This document shows positions 50,692-60,171 of a DNA stretch of 64,000 nt, piece after piece (positions within the stretch are counted from its first letter, which is position 1; the number at the start of each line of letters is the position of its first letter). A program made the translations under genes and the position numbers. Below the pieces are notes generated by a model that was given only the letters and a program-made list of their open reading frames with translations, was not told the origin of the DNA and searched no databases. The stretch spans positions 248,001 through 312,000 of the forward strand of contig NZ_JAHTKP010000001.1 in assembly GCF_019192735.1 (NCBI RefSeq), written 5' to 3'. Origin of the DNA: Kitasatospora aureofaciens (GTDB lineage Bacteria > Actinomycetota > Actinomycetes > Streptomycetales > Streptomycetaceae).

Positions 50692-51786
50692 TCAGACCGG
50701 ACGGACGGCGCCCATGTACTGCATCGCGGAGATCGGGAGCACCTCGATGTTCTTGCCGGTGCGGGGGGAGTGGATCATCTTGCCGTCGCCGATGTAGATG
50801 CCGACGTGGTGCAGGTCGCTGTAGAAGAACACCAGGTCGCCGGGCTGGAGGTTGGCGCGGTCGACGTGCGGTCCGTCGTTCCACTGGTCCTGGGACATCC
50901 GGGAGATCCTGACGCCCGCCGCTTTGTACGCCATGCTGGTGAGGCCGGAGCAGTCGAAGCTGTCGGGGCCGGTCATGCTCCAGCCGTACGGCTTGCCGAG
51001 CTGGGCCTGGGCGAACGCGATGATGTTGGCGGCCCGGCCGCCGGCGGACGGCACCGGGGCGCTCATGTCGGGGCGCTCGGCGGAGCGGGAGGCACGGTCG
51101 GTCGCGGCGGCCTGGGCGGTCTGGGCGGCCTGCTGGGCCTCGGCCTTGGCCTTCTCGGCGGCCTGCTGGGCGTTGACCTTGGCGCGGTCCTCGGCGCTCA
51201 GCTTGTTGAGCATGGCCTGGGCCTGGGAGAGCTTGGTCTGGATCTGCTGCTTCTTCGCCGCCAGTTCGGTGCCGACCGAGTCGAGCTGGGCGAGCGTGGC
51301 GGTGGCCTCGGCGCGGTCCTGGTCGAGCTTGCGCTGCTCGTCCTTGGCCTGCTTGAGCAGGGCCGTCTGGGTGTCGGCGACCTGGTTCTGCACCGAGGCG
51401 CGCTCCAGGTAGGCGGCCGGGTCGGAGTCGAGCATCAGCTGGACGGACGGGTCGATGCCGCCGTTGCGGTACTGGTCGGCGGCGACCGCGCCGAGCCGGG
51501 TGCGCAGCTCGTTCATCGCCTCCTGTCCGCGGGCGACCTTCTCCTGCAGCTTGTTGGCCTCGCCCTGCAGCTTCTGCTGCTTGTCCCGGAAGCCGTTGTA
51601 CTGCTCGACGGACTGCTCGGCCTCCTCGTTGAGCTTGTCCACCTGCTCCTTGACCGAGGCGAGGGTCGGGGTCGGCTCGGCGTGGGCGGTGCCGGAGGCG
51701 AGCACCGCGCCGCCGGCCGCCATGGCCGTGGTGAGGACCGCCAGGCGGGCCCGGCTCGGGGGGCTGGGCTTGCGGCGCTTTCCCAT
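50692..51786 (-). CDS. Secreted NlpC/P60 (C40) peptidoglycan hydrolase with coiled-coil stalk
   Basis: ATG 51786 follows AAGGAG. The 364-residue protein has a signal peptide (ARLAVLTTAMAAGGAVLASG then TAHA) and a long coiled coil at ~45-240 (VKEQVDKLNEEAEQSVEQYN; KAKAEAQQAAQTAQ). A C-terminal NlpC/P60 domain has the catalytic Cys in SFDCSGLTSMAYKAAG and the His in HHVGIYIGDGKMIHSP. It resembles the RipA/CwlO class that cleaves peptidoglycan stem peptides in growth and sporulation. It is divergent from a transmembrane Ser/Thr kinase gene, with 21-nt tandem repeats in the shared upstream region. Confidence 0.9.
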   Translation of the reverse strand: MGKRRKPSPPSRARLAVLTTAMAAGGAVLASGTAHAEPTPTLASVKEQVDKLNEEAEQSVEQYNGFRDKQQKLQGEANKLQEKVARGQEAMNELRTRLGAVAADQYRNGGIDPSVQLMLDSDPAAYLERASVQNQVADTQTALLKQAKDEQRKLDQDRAEATATLAQLDSVGTELAAKKQQIQTKLSQAQAMLNKLSAEDRAKVNAQQAAEKAKAEAQQAAQTAQAAATDRASRSAERPDMSAPVPSAGGRAANIIAFAQAQLGKPYGWSMTGPDSFDCSGLTSMAYKAAGVRISRMSQDQWNDGPHVDRANLQPGDLVFFYSDLHHVGIYIGDGKMIHSPRTGKNIEVLPISAMQYMGAVRPV

Positions 51787-51866
51787 CGCGGTGGGCTCCT
51801 TCGGGGGACGGGCGGGGACGTTCGGTGACACTCCAGGAACGTACGAGGGACGTTCGCGGGTTCATT

Positions 51867-51950
51867 CGAGGCGTCCGAGGACGCGCGCAGGGCGTCCGAG
51901 GACGCGAACGGGACGGCGAAGGACGCGAACAGGACGGCGAAGGACGGGCG
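51867..51950. repeat. Four tandem 21-nt imperfect repeats
   Basis: Units start at 51867, 51888, 51909 and 51930. Units 1-2 share GCGTCCGAGGACGCG, a GCGTCC/GGACGC palindrome, and units 3-4 share GGACGGCGAAGGACG. They lie upstream of the NlpC/P60 gene in the divergent promoter region. Confidence 0.75.
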
Positions 51951-51981
51951 GGGCCGTACGGGGGATGCCGTCCCCACCCAC

Positions 51982-52023
51982 CTTCTTCGAAGTAACTTAA
52001 TACTTCTTCGAAGTAACTTAATA
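51982..52023. repeat. Two perfect tandem 21-nt AT-rich repeats
   Basis: CTTCTTCGAAGTAACTTAAT plus A occurs at 51982-52002 and again at 52003-52023 without change. Each unit contains a TTCGAA palindrome and an AT-rich end that could act as a -10 region. They lie 62-103 nt before the kinase start. Confidence 0.85.
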
Positions 52024-52084
52024 GATGAGGGCCCAGGTTCCGCAATCCCCTCCCCCGCCCCCGCCGGCACGGCAAGATGCCGCC

Positions 52085-53737
52085 ATGACAGATTCAGGGG
52101 GACGCACCGCGGGCACGGCCCTGCCGGGCATGCTGATCGACGGCCGGTACCGGCTGACGGCCCGTCTCGGACGGGGCGGCATGGGAACCGTCTGGCGGGC
52201 GACCGACGAACGCATACACCGCCAGGTCGCGCTCAAGGAGCCCCTGTTGCCCGACGGCCTGGACGAGACCGAGCGCACCGAGCGCTGCCGCCGGATGGAA
52301 CGCGAAGCGCAGGCGATGGCCGGCATCCGGCACCCGCACGTCGTCCGGGTGCACGACATCGCCACCGTGGACGGCCTGCCCTGGCTCGTCATGGAGCTGG
52401 TGGAGGGCGAGAGCCTGGACGTCACGCTCGCCACCGGCACCCTCGACGTCACCGAAACCGCCGCCGTCGCCCGGCAGTTGGCCGCCGCGCTGGCCGCCGT
52501 ACACGAGGCCGGGGTGGTCCACCGGGACGTCAAGCCGGGCAACGTCCTGCGCACCCGGTCCGGCGACGTCCTGCTCACCGACTTCGGCATCGCCCAGCTC
52601 GACGACGGACTCGACCTCACCCGGACCGGGCTGGTGATCGGCTCGGTGCCGTACCTCTCGCCCGAGCGTGCCGCCGGGCTGCGCCCGGGCCCGGCCGCCG
52701 ACATCTGGGCGCTCGGCCTGGTGCTGTTCGAGCTGCTGGAGGGCGTCAACCCGTACCGGCGGCAGTCCGTCCCGGCGACGATGGCCGCGATCCTCCGGGA
52801 CCCGGTGCCCACCCCGCACCGGGCCGGGCGGCTGACCAGCCCGATCCTGCGCCTGCTGGAGCCCGACCCGCAGCGCCGGCCGACCGCCGCCGAGGCCGTC
52901 CGGCTCTTCACCGAGCCGGCGACGGCAGCCACGGCGGCACCGACGGCGGTGCTGCCGACCCCGGCGTCGCGGACGACCGTGCTGCCGACGCCGACGGCCG
53001 TCGAGCCGGTCGCGCCCCCGGCCGGTGCTCCCACGGAGAGCCCCGCCACCGTGCGCCTGACGTCCGGCGGCCGCCCGTCGCTGCTCGCCCGGCTGCCCCG
53101 TACCCGGCGCGGCCGGATCGCCACCGCCGTCGCCGTGCTCGCCGTCGCCGCCGGTGGCGTGACCGCCTGGCTGATCAACGGGCGCCCGGCCGACACCCCA
53201 CCGCCCGCCGCCGTCCCGCGCGGCTACACGGCGCAGCGGGTCGACGCGCTCGGCCTGGGCGTCGCCGTTCCCGCGTCCTACGCGGCCAGCATCGGTGCGG
53301 ACGAGGCGAGTTGGAGCAGCCCGGACGGTCTCACTCAGATCCAGATCCGGGACGAGGGCGCGGCCTCCAAGACCGCCCGCGAGTACGCCGACGACCGGTT
53401 GAAGGACCTGCACAAGGCCGCGTCGACCTGCCACAACGATTCGCCGCTGGACATCTACGCGGTCGGCGTGATGCACGACACGCAGTCCGTGCTCCACTCC
53501 GGCGGAGTGAACGCCGCAGCCCTGGAGTACAACTTCACCCGCATCTCCGAGTGGCGCTACGACTGCCTGGTGGGCGAGCCACAGCACGACCTGGAGATGG
53601 AGCAGTACCTGGTGCACGACAAGCACGTGCTGCACGTGACCGTGCAGTTCATCTGGAACCGCAGGAACAACACCGACAACACGTCCGACAACCGCCAGCT
53701 GTACCAGAACGTCAGCGGCTCGCTCGCGTTCTCCTGA
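52085..53737 (+). CDS. Transmembrane Ser/Thr protein kinase (PknB-like)
   Basis: I use ATG 52085; an in-frame ATG at 52025 overlaps the tandem repeats. Residues ~18-275 are a complete kinase domain: the glycine loop LGRGGMGTVWRATDE, VALKEPL (Lys), HRDVKPGNVLRTRSG (catalytic Asp), LTDFGIAQLDD (DFG) and the PYLSPERAAGL activation end. A Pro/Thr-rich juxtamembrane stretch and a membrane helix follow (IATAVAVLAVAAGGVTAWLI, ~355-375). The extracytoplasmic domain of about 170 residues lacks PASTA repeats (GYTAQRVDALGLGVAVPASY; LHKAASTCHNDSPLDIYAVG). It probably senses an unknown envelope signal. The divergent hydrolase gene may be functionally linked. Confidence 0.9.
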   Translation: MTDSGGRTAGTALPGMLIDGRYRLTARLGRGGMGTVWRATDERIHRQVALKEPLLPDGLDETERTERCRRMEREAQAMAGIRHPHVVRVHDIATVDGLPWLVMELVEGESLDVTLATGTLDVTETAAVARQLAAALAAVHEAGVVHRDVKPGNVLRTRSGDVLLTDFGIAQLDDGLDLTRTGLVIGSVPYLSPERAAGLRPGPAADIWALGLVLFELLEGVNPYRRQSVPATMAAILRDPVPTPHRAGRLTSPILRLLEPDPQRRPTAAEAVRLFTEPATAATAAPTAVLPTPASRTTVLPTPTAVEPVAPPAGAPTESPATVRLTSGGRPSLLARLPRTRRGRIATAVAVLAVAAGGVTAWLINGRPADTPPPAAVPRGYTAQRVDALGLGVAVPASYAASIGADEASWSSPDGLTQIQIRDEGAASKTAREYADDRLKDLHKAASTCHNDSPLDIYAVGVMHDTQSVLHSGGVNAAALEYNFTRISEWRYDCLVGEPQHDLEMEQYLVHDKHVLHVTVQFIWNRRNNTDNTSDNRQLYQNVSGSLAFS

Positions 53738-53765
53738 GAAGGCGCTCCCGCGAGAAGGCGCTCCC

Positions 53766-53794
53766 GTTGCACTCCACCCCCCGTGGAGTGCAAC
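53766..53794 (+). terminator. Hairpin terminator after the kinase gene
   Basis: Perfect 12-bp arms (GTTGCACTCCAC, 53766-53777, and 53783-53794) enclose a 5-C loop. A tandem GAGAAGGCGCTCCCG repeat lies just before it (~53736-53765). Confidence 0.8.
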
Positions 53795-53869
53795 GATGCG
53801 CAAAATCGAGGGCAAGGTCACACCGCCCGGCCCTCCTGCGCCCTCGCGAACGGGCGCTAACCTGCGGGC

Positions 53870-55807
53870 ATGAAGGTCCCGCCCGAAAGGCTCCCCCTGG
53901 CCGACGAGTTCCCGGCCGCGCACCGCGAGCAGTGGCAGCAGCTCGTCGAGGGCGTGCTGCGCAAGTCCGGCGCGCAGCCCGCGGACGCCGCCGCCGCAGA
54001 GCAGGCGCTCTCCACCGAGCTCCAGGACGGCCTGCGCGCCCGCCCGCTGTACACCGCCGAGGACACCTCGGCCGAGCCCGGCTACCCGGGCTTCCCGCCG
54101 TACCTGCGCGGCGGCCGGCCGCAGGGTTCGGCCGTCGCCGGGTGGGACGTCCGCCAGCGGCACGCCGACCCGGACCGGCGGCGGGCCAACGAGGCGGTCC
54201 TGGCCGACCTGGAGAACGGCGTCGGCTCGCTCTGGCTGGAGCTGGGCGGGGACGGCCTGCCGGTCACCGCGCTGACCGAGACGCTGACCGGGGTGTACCT
54301 GGACCTGGCCGCCGTGGTGCTCGACGCGGGCGCCGAATTCGCGGACGCCGCCGAGCAGTTGTTCAAGCTGTACGAGGAGCGCGAGGTCTCCCCGGCCGCC
54401 GCCACGGGCAACCTCGGCGCCGACCCGCTGGGCCTCGCGGCCCGCACCGGCGACACCGCCCGCACCGACGCACTGCTCGCCGACGCCACCGCGCTGGCCG
54501 CCCGCTGCGCCGCCGACTACCCGGGCGTCCGCGCGCTGACCGTCGACGCCCTGCCGTACCACGAGGCCGGCGCCTCCCCCGCCCAGGAGCTGGGCTGCGC
54601 GCTCGCCACCGGCGTCGCCTACCTGCGCGCCCTGACCGCCGCCGGGCTGTCGGTGGACGCCGCGCTCGGCCAGCTGGAGTTCCGCTACGCGGCGGACGCC
54701 GACCAGTTCCTGACGATCGCCAAGTTCCGTGCGGCGCGCCGCCTCTGGGCCCGCGTCGCCGAGGTGTCGGGGGCGTCCGCCGAGGCCTCGGCTCAGCGCC
54801 AGCACGCCGTCACCTCCCGGGTGATGATGACCGCGCGCGACCCGTGGGTGAACATGCTGCGCACCACCGTCGCCTGCCTGGCGGCCGGGGTGGGCGGCGC
54901 CGACGCCGTCACCGTGCTGCCGTTCGACAGCGCGCTCGGCCTGCCCGACGCGTTCGCCCGCCGGGTCGCCCGCAACACCCAGTCGATCCTGCTGGAGGAG
55001 TCCCACCTGGCCCGGGTGATCGACCCGGCGGGCGGCTCCTGGTACGTCGAGCAGCTGAGCGAGGAGCTGGCGCACGCCGCCTGGGACTGGTTCCAGGAGA
55101 TCGAGCGGGCCGGCGGCCAGCAGGCCGCGCTGACCGACGGGCTGGTCGGCGAGCGGATCGCGGCGACCTGGGCGGAGCGCTCGGTGAAGCTCGCCAAGCG
55201 GCGCGAACCGGTCACCGGCGTCAGCGAGTTCCCACACCTGGACGAGCAGCCGCTGGTCCGCGAGCCGGCCCCGGCCGCGCCCGGCGGCGGGCTGCCCCAG
55301 GTGCGCCGCGCCGAGGCGTACGAGGCCCTGCGGGACCGCTCGGACGCGCACCTGGCGGCCACCGGCGCCCGGCCGACGCTGTTCCTCGCGTCGATCGGCA
55401 CCGCCGCCGCGCACACCGCGCGCACCACCTTCGCCGCCAATCTGTTCCAGGCCGGCGGCATCGCGACCGTCTCCGCCGAGGGCGTCGATGCGACCGCATT
55501 CGCCGAGGCCTTCACCGCCTCCGGCGCCACGGTCGTCTGCCTCTGCTCCAGCGAAGCGCTGTACGGCGAGCACGCCGAGGCCGTCGCCGCCGCCCTCAAG
55601 GCGGCCGGGGCGCGGCGGGTGCTGCTGGCCGGGCGGCCCGGCGAAGTACCCACGGGAGTGGACGAGTTCATCTACGCGGGCGGTGACGCGGTCGCCGTCC
55701 TCACCTCGCTGCTCGACCAGATCCTCGACCCCGTAGACCCGACCGTCGACCCGATCCTCGACCAGACCGTCGACCCGACCCTCGACCAGATCGGAGGGGC
55801 TCGATGA
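53870..55807 (+). CDS. mutA: Methylmalonyl-CoA mutase small subunit
   Basis: The 645-residue protein is the non-catalytic beta subunit of the heterodimeric mutase. It has the TIM-barrel half ([60 protein letters not shown], with [20 protein letters not shown]) and a C-terminal B12-like fold ([20 protein letters not shown]). As expected for the small subunit, the DxHxxG cobalamin motif is absent there. The C-terminus ends in an unusual acidic DP-rich tail made by nucleotide tandem repeats. Its stop overlaps the mutB ATG (ATGA), so both subunits are coupled. The pathway links succinyl-CoA and methylmalonyl-CoA, which supplies polyketide precursors. Confidence 0.93.
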   Translation: MKVPPERLPLADEFPAAHREQWQQLVEGVLRKSGAQPADAAAAEQALSTELQDGLRARPLYTAEDTSAEPGYPGFPPYLRGGRPQGSAVAGWDVRQRHADPDRRRANEAVLADLENGVGSLWLELGGDGLPVTALTETLTGVYLDLAAVVLDAGAEFADAAEQLFKLYEEREVSPAAATGNLGADPLGLAARTGDTARTDALLADATALAARCAADYPGVRALTVDALPYHEAGASPAQELGCALATGVAYLRALTAAGLSVDAALGQLEFRYAADADQFLTIAKFRAARRLWARVAEVSGASAEASAQRQHAVTSRVMMTARDPWVNMLRTTVACLAAGVGGADAVTVLPFDSALGLPDAFARRVARNTQSILLEESHLARVIDPAGGSWYVEQLSEELAHAAWDWFQEIERAGGQQAALTDGLVGERIAATWAERSVKLAKRREPVTGVSEFPHLDEQPLVREPAPAAPGGGLPQVRRAEAYEALRDRSDAHLAATGARPTLFLASIGTAAAHTARTTFAANLFQAGGIATVSAEGVDATAFAEAFTASGATVVCLCSSEALYGEHAEAVAAALKAAGARRVLLAGRPGEVPTGVDEFIYAGGDAVAVLTSLLDQILDPVDPTVDPILDQTVDPTLDQIGGAR

Positions 55808-58041
55808 TCCCCGACTTCACCGGAATCGGGCTGGACGGCGACGCCGCCCGGGACGTCACCGCTCGGGACGGCGACGCCGCTCGGGACGTCACCGACGAGC
55901 AGTGGCGGGCCGCCTGGCGGCAGTCCACCGGCAAGGACGTCGACGAGCTGGTCTGGGACACCCCCGAGGGCATCGGCGTCAAGCCGCTGTACACCGCGGC
56001 CGACCTGGCCGGACTGGACTTCCTGGAGACCTACCCGGGCATTGCCCCGTACCTGCGCGGGCCCTACCCGACCATGTACGTCAACCAGCCGTGGACGGTC
56101 CGCCAGTACGCGGGCTTCTCCACCGCCGAGGAGTCCAACGCCTTCTACCGCCGCAACCTCGCGGCCGGCCAGAAGGGCCTCTCGGTCGCCTTCGACCTGC
56201 CGACCCACCGCGGCTACGACAGCGACCACCCGCGCGTCACCGGCGACGTCGGCATGGCGGGCGTGGCCATCGACTCCATCTACGACATGCGCCAGCTGTT
56301 CGACGGCATCCCGCTGGACAAGATGTCGGTGTCGATGACCATGAACGGCGCCGTCCTGCCCGTCCTGGCGCTGTACATCGTCGCCGCCGAGGAGCAGGGG
56401 GTGCCGCCGGAGAAGCTGGCGGGGACCATCCAGAACGACATCCTCAAGGAGTTCATGGTCCGCAATACGTACATCTACCCGCCGCAGCCGTCGATGCGGA
56501 TCATCTCGGACATCTTCGCGTACACCTCGCAGAAGATGCCCCGGTACAACTCGATCTCCATCTCCGGCTACCACATCCAGGAGGCCGGGGCCACCGCCGA
56601 CCTGGAGCTGGCCTACACCCTGGCCGACGGGGTGGAGTACCTGCGCGCGGGCCTGGACGTGGGGCTGGACGTGGACGCCTTCGCGCCGCGGCTGTCGTTC
56701 TTCTGGGCGATCGGCATGAACTTCTTCATGGAGGTCGCCAAGCTGCGCGCGGCCCGGCTGCTGTGGGCCAAGCTGGTCAAGCAGTTCGACCCGAAGAACG
56801 CCAAGTCGCTGTCGCTGCGCACCCATTCGCAGACCTCCGGCTGGTCGCTCACCGCGCAGGACGTGTTCAACAACGTCACCCGTACGTGCGTGGAGGCGAT
56901 GGCCGCCACCCAGGGCCACACCCAGTCGCTGCACACCAACGCCCTCGACGAGGCGCTCGCGCTGCCCACCGACTTCTCCGCGCGCATCGCCCGCAACACC
57001 CAGCTGCTGCTCCAGCAGGAGTCCGGCACCTGCCGGGTCATCGACCCGTGGGGCGGCTCGGCGTACGTCGAGAAGCTCACCCACGACCTCGCGAACCGCG
57101 CCTGGCAGCACATCCAGGAGGTCGAGGCGGCCGGCGGCATGGCCAAGGCGATCGACGCGGGCATCCCCAAGCTGCGCGTCGAGGAGGCCGCCGCCCGCAC
57201 CCAGGCCCGCATCGACTCCGGCCGCCAGCCGGTGATCGGCGTCAACAAGTACCGGGTGGAGAGCGACGAGCAGATCGACGTGCTCAAGGTCGACAACTCC
57301 TCGGTGCGCGCCCGCCAGATCGAGAAGCTGCGCCGGCTGCGGGAGGAGCGCGACGAGGCCGTGACGCAGGACGCGCTGCGCGCGCTGACCCGGGCCGCCG
57401 AGGCCGGCCCGCAGCGCGGCGGCTCGCTGGACGGCAACCTGCTGCACCTGGCCGTCAATGCGGCCCGGGCCAAGGCCACCGTCGGCGAGATCTCGGACGC
57501 CCTGGAGAAGGTGTACGGCCGCCACTCCGGCCAGATCCGTACCATCTCCGGTGTGTACCGAGACGAAGCGGGCCCGTCGGCCTCCCTCCAGCGCACCCGG
57601 GACCTGGTCGAGCGGTTCGAGCAGGCCGAGGGCCGGCGGCCGCGCATCCTGGTCGCCAAGATGGGCCAGGACGGCCACGACCGCGGCCAGAAGGTGATCG
57701 CCACCGCCTTCGCCGACCTCGGCTTCACGGTCGACGTCGGCCCGCTGTTCCAGACCCCGGCCGAGGTCGCCCGCCAGGCCGTCGAGGCGGACGTGCACAT
57801 CGTCGGCGTCTCCTCGCTCGCCGCCGGGCACCTCACCCTGGTGCCCGCGCTGCGCGCCGAACTCGCCGAGGCGGGCCGAGAGGACATCACCATCGTGGTC
57901 GGCGGGGTGATCCCGCCGCAGGACTTCGACGCGCTGTACGAGGCCGGCGCGGCGGCGGTCTTCGGCCCGGGCACGGTCATCCCGGAGGCCGCGCACGATC
58001 TGCTGGCGGCGCTGGCGGCCGACCTCGGCCACGAGCTGTAG
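55804..58041 (+). CDS. mutB: Methylmalonyl-CoA mutase large (catalytic) subunit
   Basis: The 745-residue protein has the substrate-binding TIM barrel with [60 protein letters not shown] and [20 protein letters not shown]. The catalytic core is [20 protein letters not shown]. The C-terminal cobalamin domain carries [19 protein letters not shown], with the His ligand in DxHxxG. The first ~30 residues contain a tandem repeat ([19 protein letters not shown]) encoded by repeated DNA and not part of the conserved family. It overlaps mutA, and meaB follows 12 nt later. It catalyses adenosylcobalamin-dependent isomerisation of methylmalonyl-CoA and succinyl-CoA. Confidence 0.95.
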   Translation: MIPDFTGIGLDGDAARDVTARDGDAARDVTDEQWRAAWRQSTGKDVDELVWDTPEGIGVKPLYTAADLAGLDFLETYPGIAPYLRGPYPTMYVNQPWTVRQYAGFSTAEESNAFYRRNLAAGQKGLSVAFDLPTHRGYDSDHPRVTGDVGMAGVAIDSIYDMRQLFDGIPLDKMSVSMTMNGAVLPVLALYIVAAEEQGVPPEKLAGTIQNDILKEFMVRNTYIYPPQPSMRIISDIFAYTSQKMPRYNSISISGYHIQEAGATADLELAYTLADGVEYLRAGLDVGLDVDAFAPRLSFFWAIGMNFFMEVAKLRAARLLWAKLVKQFDPKNAKSLSLRTHSQTSGWSLTAQDVFNNVTRTCVEAMAATQGHTQSLHTNALDEALALPTDFSARIARNTQLLLQQESGTCRVIDPWGGSAYVEKLTHDLANRAWQHIQEVEAAGGMAKAIDAGIPKLRVEEAAARTQARIDSGRQPVIGVNKYRVESDEQIDVLKVDNSSVRARQIEKLRRLREERDEAVTQDALRALTRAAEAGPQRGGSLDGNLLHLAVNAARAKATVGEISDALEKVYGRHSGQIRTISGVYRDEAGPSASLQRTRDLVERFEQAEGRRPRILVAKMGQDGHDRGQKVIATAFADLGFTVDVGPLFQTPAEVARQAVEADVHIVGVSSLAAGHLTLVPALRAELAEAGREDITIVVGGVIPPQDFDALYEAGAAAVFGPGTVIPEAAHDLLAALAADLGHEL

Positions 58042-58053
58042 GCCTTCGCTCAG

Positions 58054-59049
58054 ATGCCTCCTCGGACGATCGACCTCGACCAGTACGCGGCCGGCGTGCG
58101 GGAGGGCTCGCGCGCCTGGATCGCGCGGGCCGTCACGCTCGTCGAGTCCACCCGGCCCGACCACCGCGCGCTGGCGCAGCAGCTGCTCCAACGGCTGCTG
58201 CCGCACGCGGGCGGCGCGGTCCGGGTGGGCATCACCGGTGTGCCCGGTGTCGGCAAGTCGACCTTCATCGACTCCTTCGGCACGATGCTGACGGGGTTGG
58301 GCCACCGGGTCGCAGTGCTGGCCGTCGACCCGACCTCCAGCCGCACCGGCGGCTCCATCCTGGGCGACAAGACCCGCATGGAGCGCCTCGCCGTCGACCC
58401 GCACGCCTTCGTCCGCCCCTCCCCGACGTCCGGCACGCTGGGCGGCGTCGCCAAGGCCACCCGGGAGTCGATGGTGGTGATGGAGGCGGCCGGCTACGAC
58501 GTGGTGCTGGTGGAGACGGTCGGCGTCGGCCAGTCCGAGACGGCGGTGGCCGGGATGGTCGACACCTTCCTGCTGCTCAGCCTGGCGCGGACGGGGGATC
58601 AGCTGCAGGGCATCAAGAAGGGTGTCCTGGAGCTCGCCGACGTCATCGCCGTCAACAAGGCGGACGGCCCGCACGAGACGGATGCTCGCGCGGCGGCACG
58701 CGAACTCGCGGGCGCGCTGCGGCTGTTGCAGGCGCCGGACGCGGCGTGGACGCCGCCGGTGCTCACCTGCAGCGGGCGGGACGGCGCCGGGCTGGACGTG
58801 GTGTGGGAGCGGTTGCAGCAGCACCGCAAGGTACTGGACGCCACCGGCGCCCTGGCCGCGAAGCGGCGGGACCAGCAGGTCGAGTGGACCTGGGCGATGG
58901 TCCACGACCAACTCTTCGCCCGCCTGCACGAACACCCGGAAGTGCGGCGGCTCGCCCCCGAGTTGGAGACCCAGGTTCGCGCCGGCACATTGCCCGCCGG
59001 CCTAGCCGCCCAGCAGATCCTGAACAGCTTCTTCGGCGCCTCGTCCTAA
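58054..59049 (+). CDS. meaB: MeaB, methylmalonyl-CoA mutase-associated G-protein chaperone
   Basis: The 331-residue GTPase has the G1 loop GITGVPGVGKSTFIDSFG, Walker B-type VLAVDPTSSRTGGSILGDKT, the SIMIBI-class base motif VIAVNKADGP (NKxD), and the mutase-interaction signature DVVLVETVGVGQSETAVAGM. A helical C-terminus (WTWAMVHDQLFARLHEHPEV) mediates dimerisation. MeaB protects and reactivates the mutase and gates cobalamin loading. It is the third gene of mutA-mutB-meaB, 12 nt after mutB, and is terminated by a hairpin inside the neighbouring convergent gene. Confidence 0.95.
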   Translation: MPPRTIDLDQYAAGVREGSRAWIARAVTLVESTRPDHRALAQQLLQRLLPHAGGAVRVGITGVPGVGKSTFIDSFGTMLTGLGHRVAVLAVDPTSSRTGGSILGDKTRMERLAVDPHAFVRPSPTSGTLGGVAKATRESMVVMEAAGYDVVLVETVGVGQSETAVAGMVDTFLLLSLARTGDQLQGIKKGVLELADVIAVNKADGPHETDARAAARELAGALRLLQAPDAAWTPPVLTCSGRDGAGLDVVWERLQQHRKVLDATGALAAKRRDQQVEWTWAMVHDQLFARLHEHPEVRRLAPELETQVRAGTLPAGLAAQQILNSFFGASS

Positions 59050-59128
59050 CGATCACAACCGGCCGCGAACCCTGCCACCACAGCGGCAGAGAAAACCAAC
59101 CACTACACAAGACGCCCGACGATCGCCA

Positions 59129-59620
59129 CTACGCCACCTCGCACAGGGCCTGAAGGTTGAGCGCCGTGCCCCACCCATGCGTGGGGCACGGCGCATGGCT
59201 GGTTTCCAGGTACTCGAACCAGACCACCTTGCCCGCCCCCGCCGGGTGCCAGCCCCACGCGTGCGCCAGCGCCTCCACCAGCAACAGCCCACGCCCACCG
59301 GTCGATTCGGCATCGCGCTCCTGCCGAGGCAGTTCCGGACAACGGTCGGCAACCTCCACCCGCAACCGCCCAGCACGACGCCTGACGGTCACGGCACAGC
59401 ACTCCTTGGTGTGCACCAGCGCATTGGCGATCACCTCGCTCGCACACAGCTCGATTTCCTGCAGCGCATCGCCAGAGAGCGGCACACCCCAGTCCCGCAA
59501 GATCGCCACCACCAACCGCCGCGCCCGCGGCACCGCATCCACCCCCGGCGGCACACCCCACTCCAGCGGAACCGGAAACCGCGCGGTGTTGAGCGGGCTG
59601 ACGATCACGTTCCACCCCAT
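59129..59620 (-). CDS. HATPase_c anti-sigma/regulatory ATP-binding protein (SpoIIAB/RsbW-like)
   Basis: I use ATG 59620, with GGAGG 5 nt upstream; the frame extends to 59698 without coding character. The 163-residue protein has the Bergerat fold: the N-box helix IELCASEVIANALVHTKE, the G1 region VEVADRCPELPR and the glycine lid GGRGLLLVEALAHAWG. Short stand-alone HATPase proteins of this kind are abundant in streptomycetes and usually act as anti-sigma or partner-switching kinases. Its last ~10 codons contain a perfect hairpin that appears to serve as the meaB terminator. It is divergent from the ABM gene. Confidence 0.88.
   Translation of the reverse strand: MGWNVIVSPLNTARFPVPLEWGVPPGVDAVPRARRLVVAILRDWGVPLSGDALQEIELCASEVIANALVHTKECCAVTVRRRAGRLRVEVADRCPELPRQERDAESTGGRGLLLVEALAHAWGWHPAGAGKVVWFEYLETSHAPCPTHGWGTALNLQALCEVA
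59161..59194 (+). terminator. Perfect 14-bp hairpin embedded in the 3' coding end of the HATPase gene
   Basis: GCGCCGTGCCCCAC (59161-59174) pairs fully with 59181-59194 around CCATGC. It lies 111 nt after meaB and inside the convergent gene, where it encodes part of its last residues. Confidence 0.7.
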
Positions 59621-59847
59621 TGCTCCTCCATCACCAGGGATGAACGAATCGCCGATGCTGGCGCTCTGATCCACCCGTGAAGCAGTGACTGCCAGCACAC
59701 GGCAGCGAAAGGGAATCCATCCTCAGCTCTCCGCCACGTTGGCAACACCGACAGTAGTCACAGAAGAACTGCGAGTCAAGAGAATCTGCTACTCGCAGAC
59801 TTTCATCGAGTTGTGCGAGACTCAACCAATCCTGGAAGGGGAGAAGC

Positions 59848-60171
59848 ATGGGATTCGGTCTTGTAGTGCGCTTCGTCGCCCGCGACGCAGCCGCGGCTCA
59901 CGCCTTCGACGAGTTGGCGCAGGAAGCCCTCGAAGGAATCCGCGCCGAGGAGCCAGGCACTCTCGTCTATGTCAACCACGCTGTGCCGGACAAGCCGAAC
60001 GTTCGGGTCTTCTACGAGCTGTACGCGGACCGCGCGGCGTTCGAGGAGCATGAGCGCCAGCCCCACGTCCGCCGGTTCCTGGCCGAACGCGGGCAGTACC
60101 TCGAATCGTTCGAGGTCACGTTCCTGGACGAGATCTCGGGCAAGGGCTCATCCACCGAGCAGGCCACCTGA
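59848..60171 (+). CDS. Antibiotic biosynthesis monooxygenase (ABM)-fold protein, putative quinol monooxygenase
   Basis: The 107-residue ferredoxin-like protein has the ABM pattern: GLVVRFVARDAAAAHAFDEL, GTLVYVNHAVPDKPNVRVFY, ELYADRAAFEEHERQPHVRR and FLAERGQYLESFEVTFLDE. The EHE..PH motif is conserved in YgiN/LsrG-type members, which oxidise quinols or small metabolites without a cofactor. ATG 59848 follows GGGGAGAA. Its stop overlaps the start of the XRE gene (TGATG), so the two are coupled. The physiological substrate is unknown. Confidence 0.82.
   Translation: MGFGLVVRFVARDAAAAHAFDELAQEALEGIRAEEPGTLVYVNHAVPDKPNVRVFYELYADRAAFEEHERQPHVRRFLAERGQYLESFEVTFLDEISGKGSSTEQAT

Noticed and set aside
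55672..58935. A 1,087-codon frame antisense to mutB-meaB
   Set aside because: It is a shadow frame; the sense genes have full catalytic motifs.
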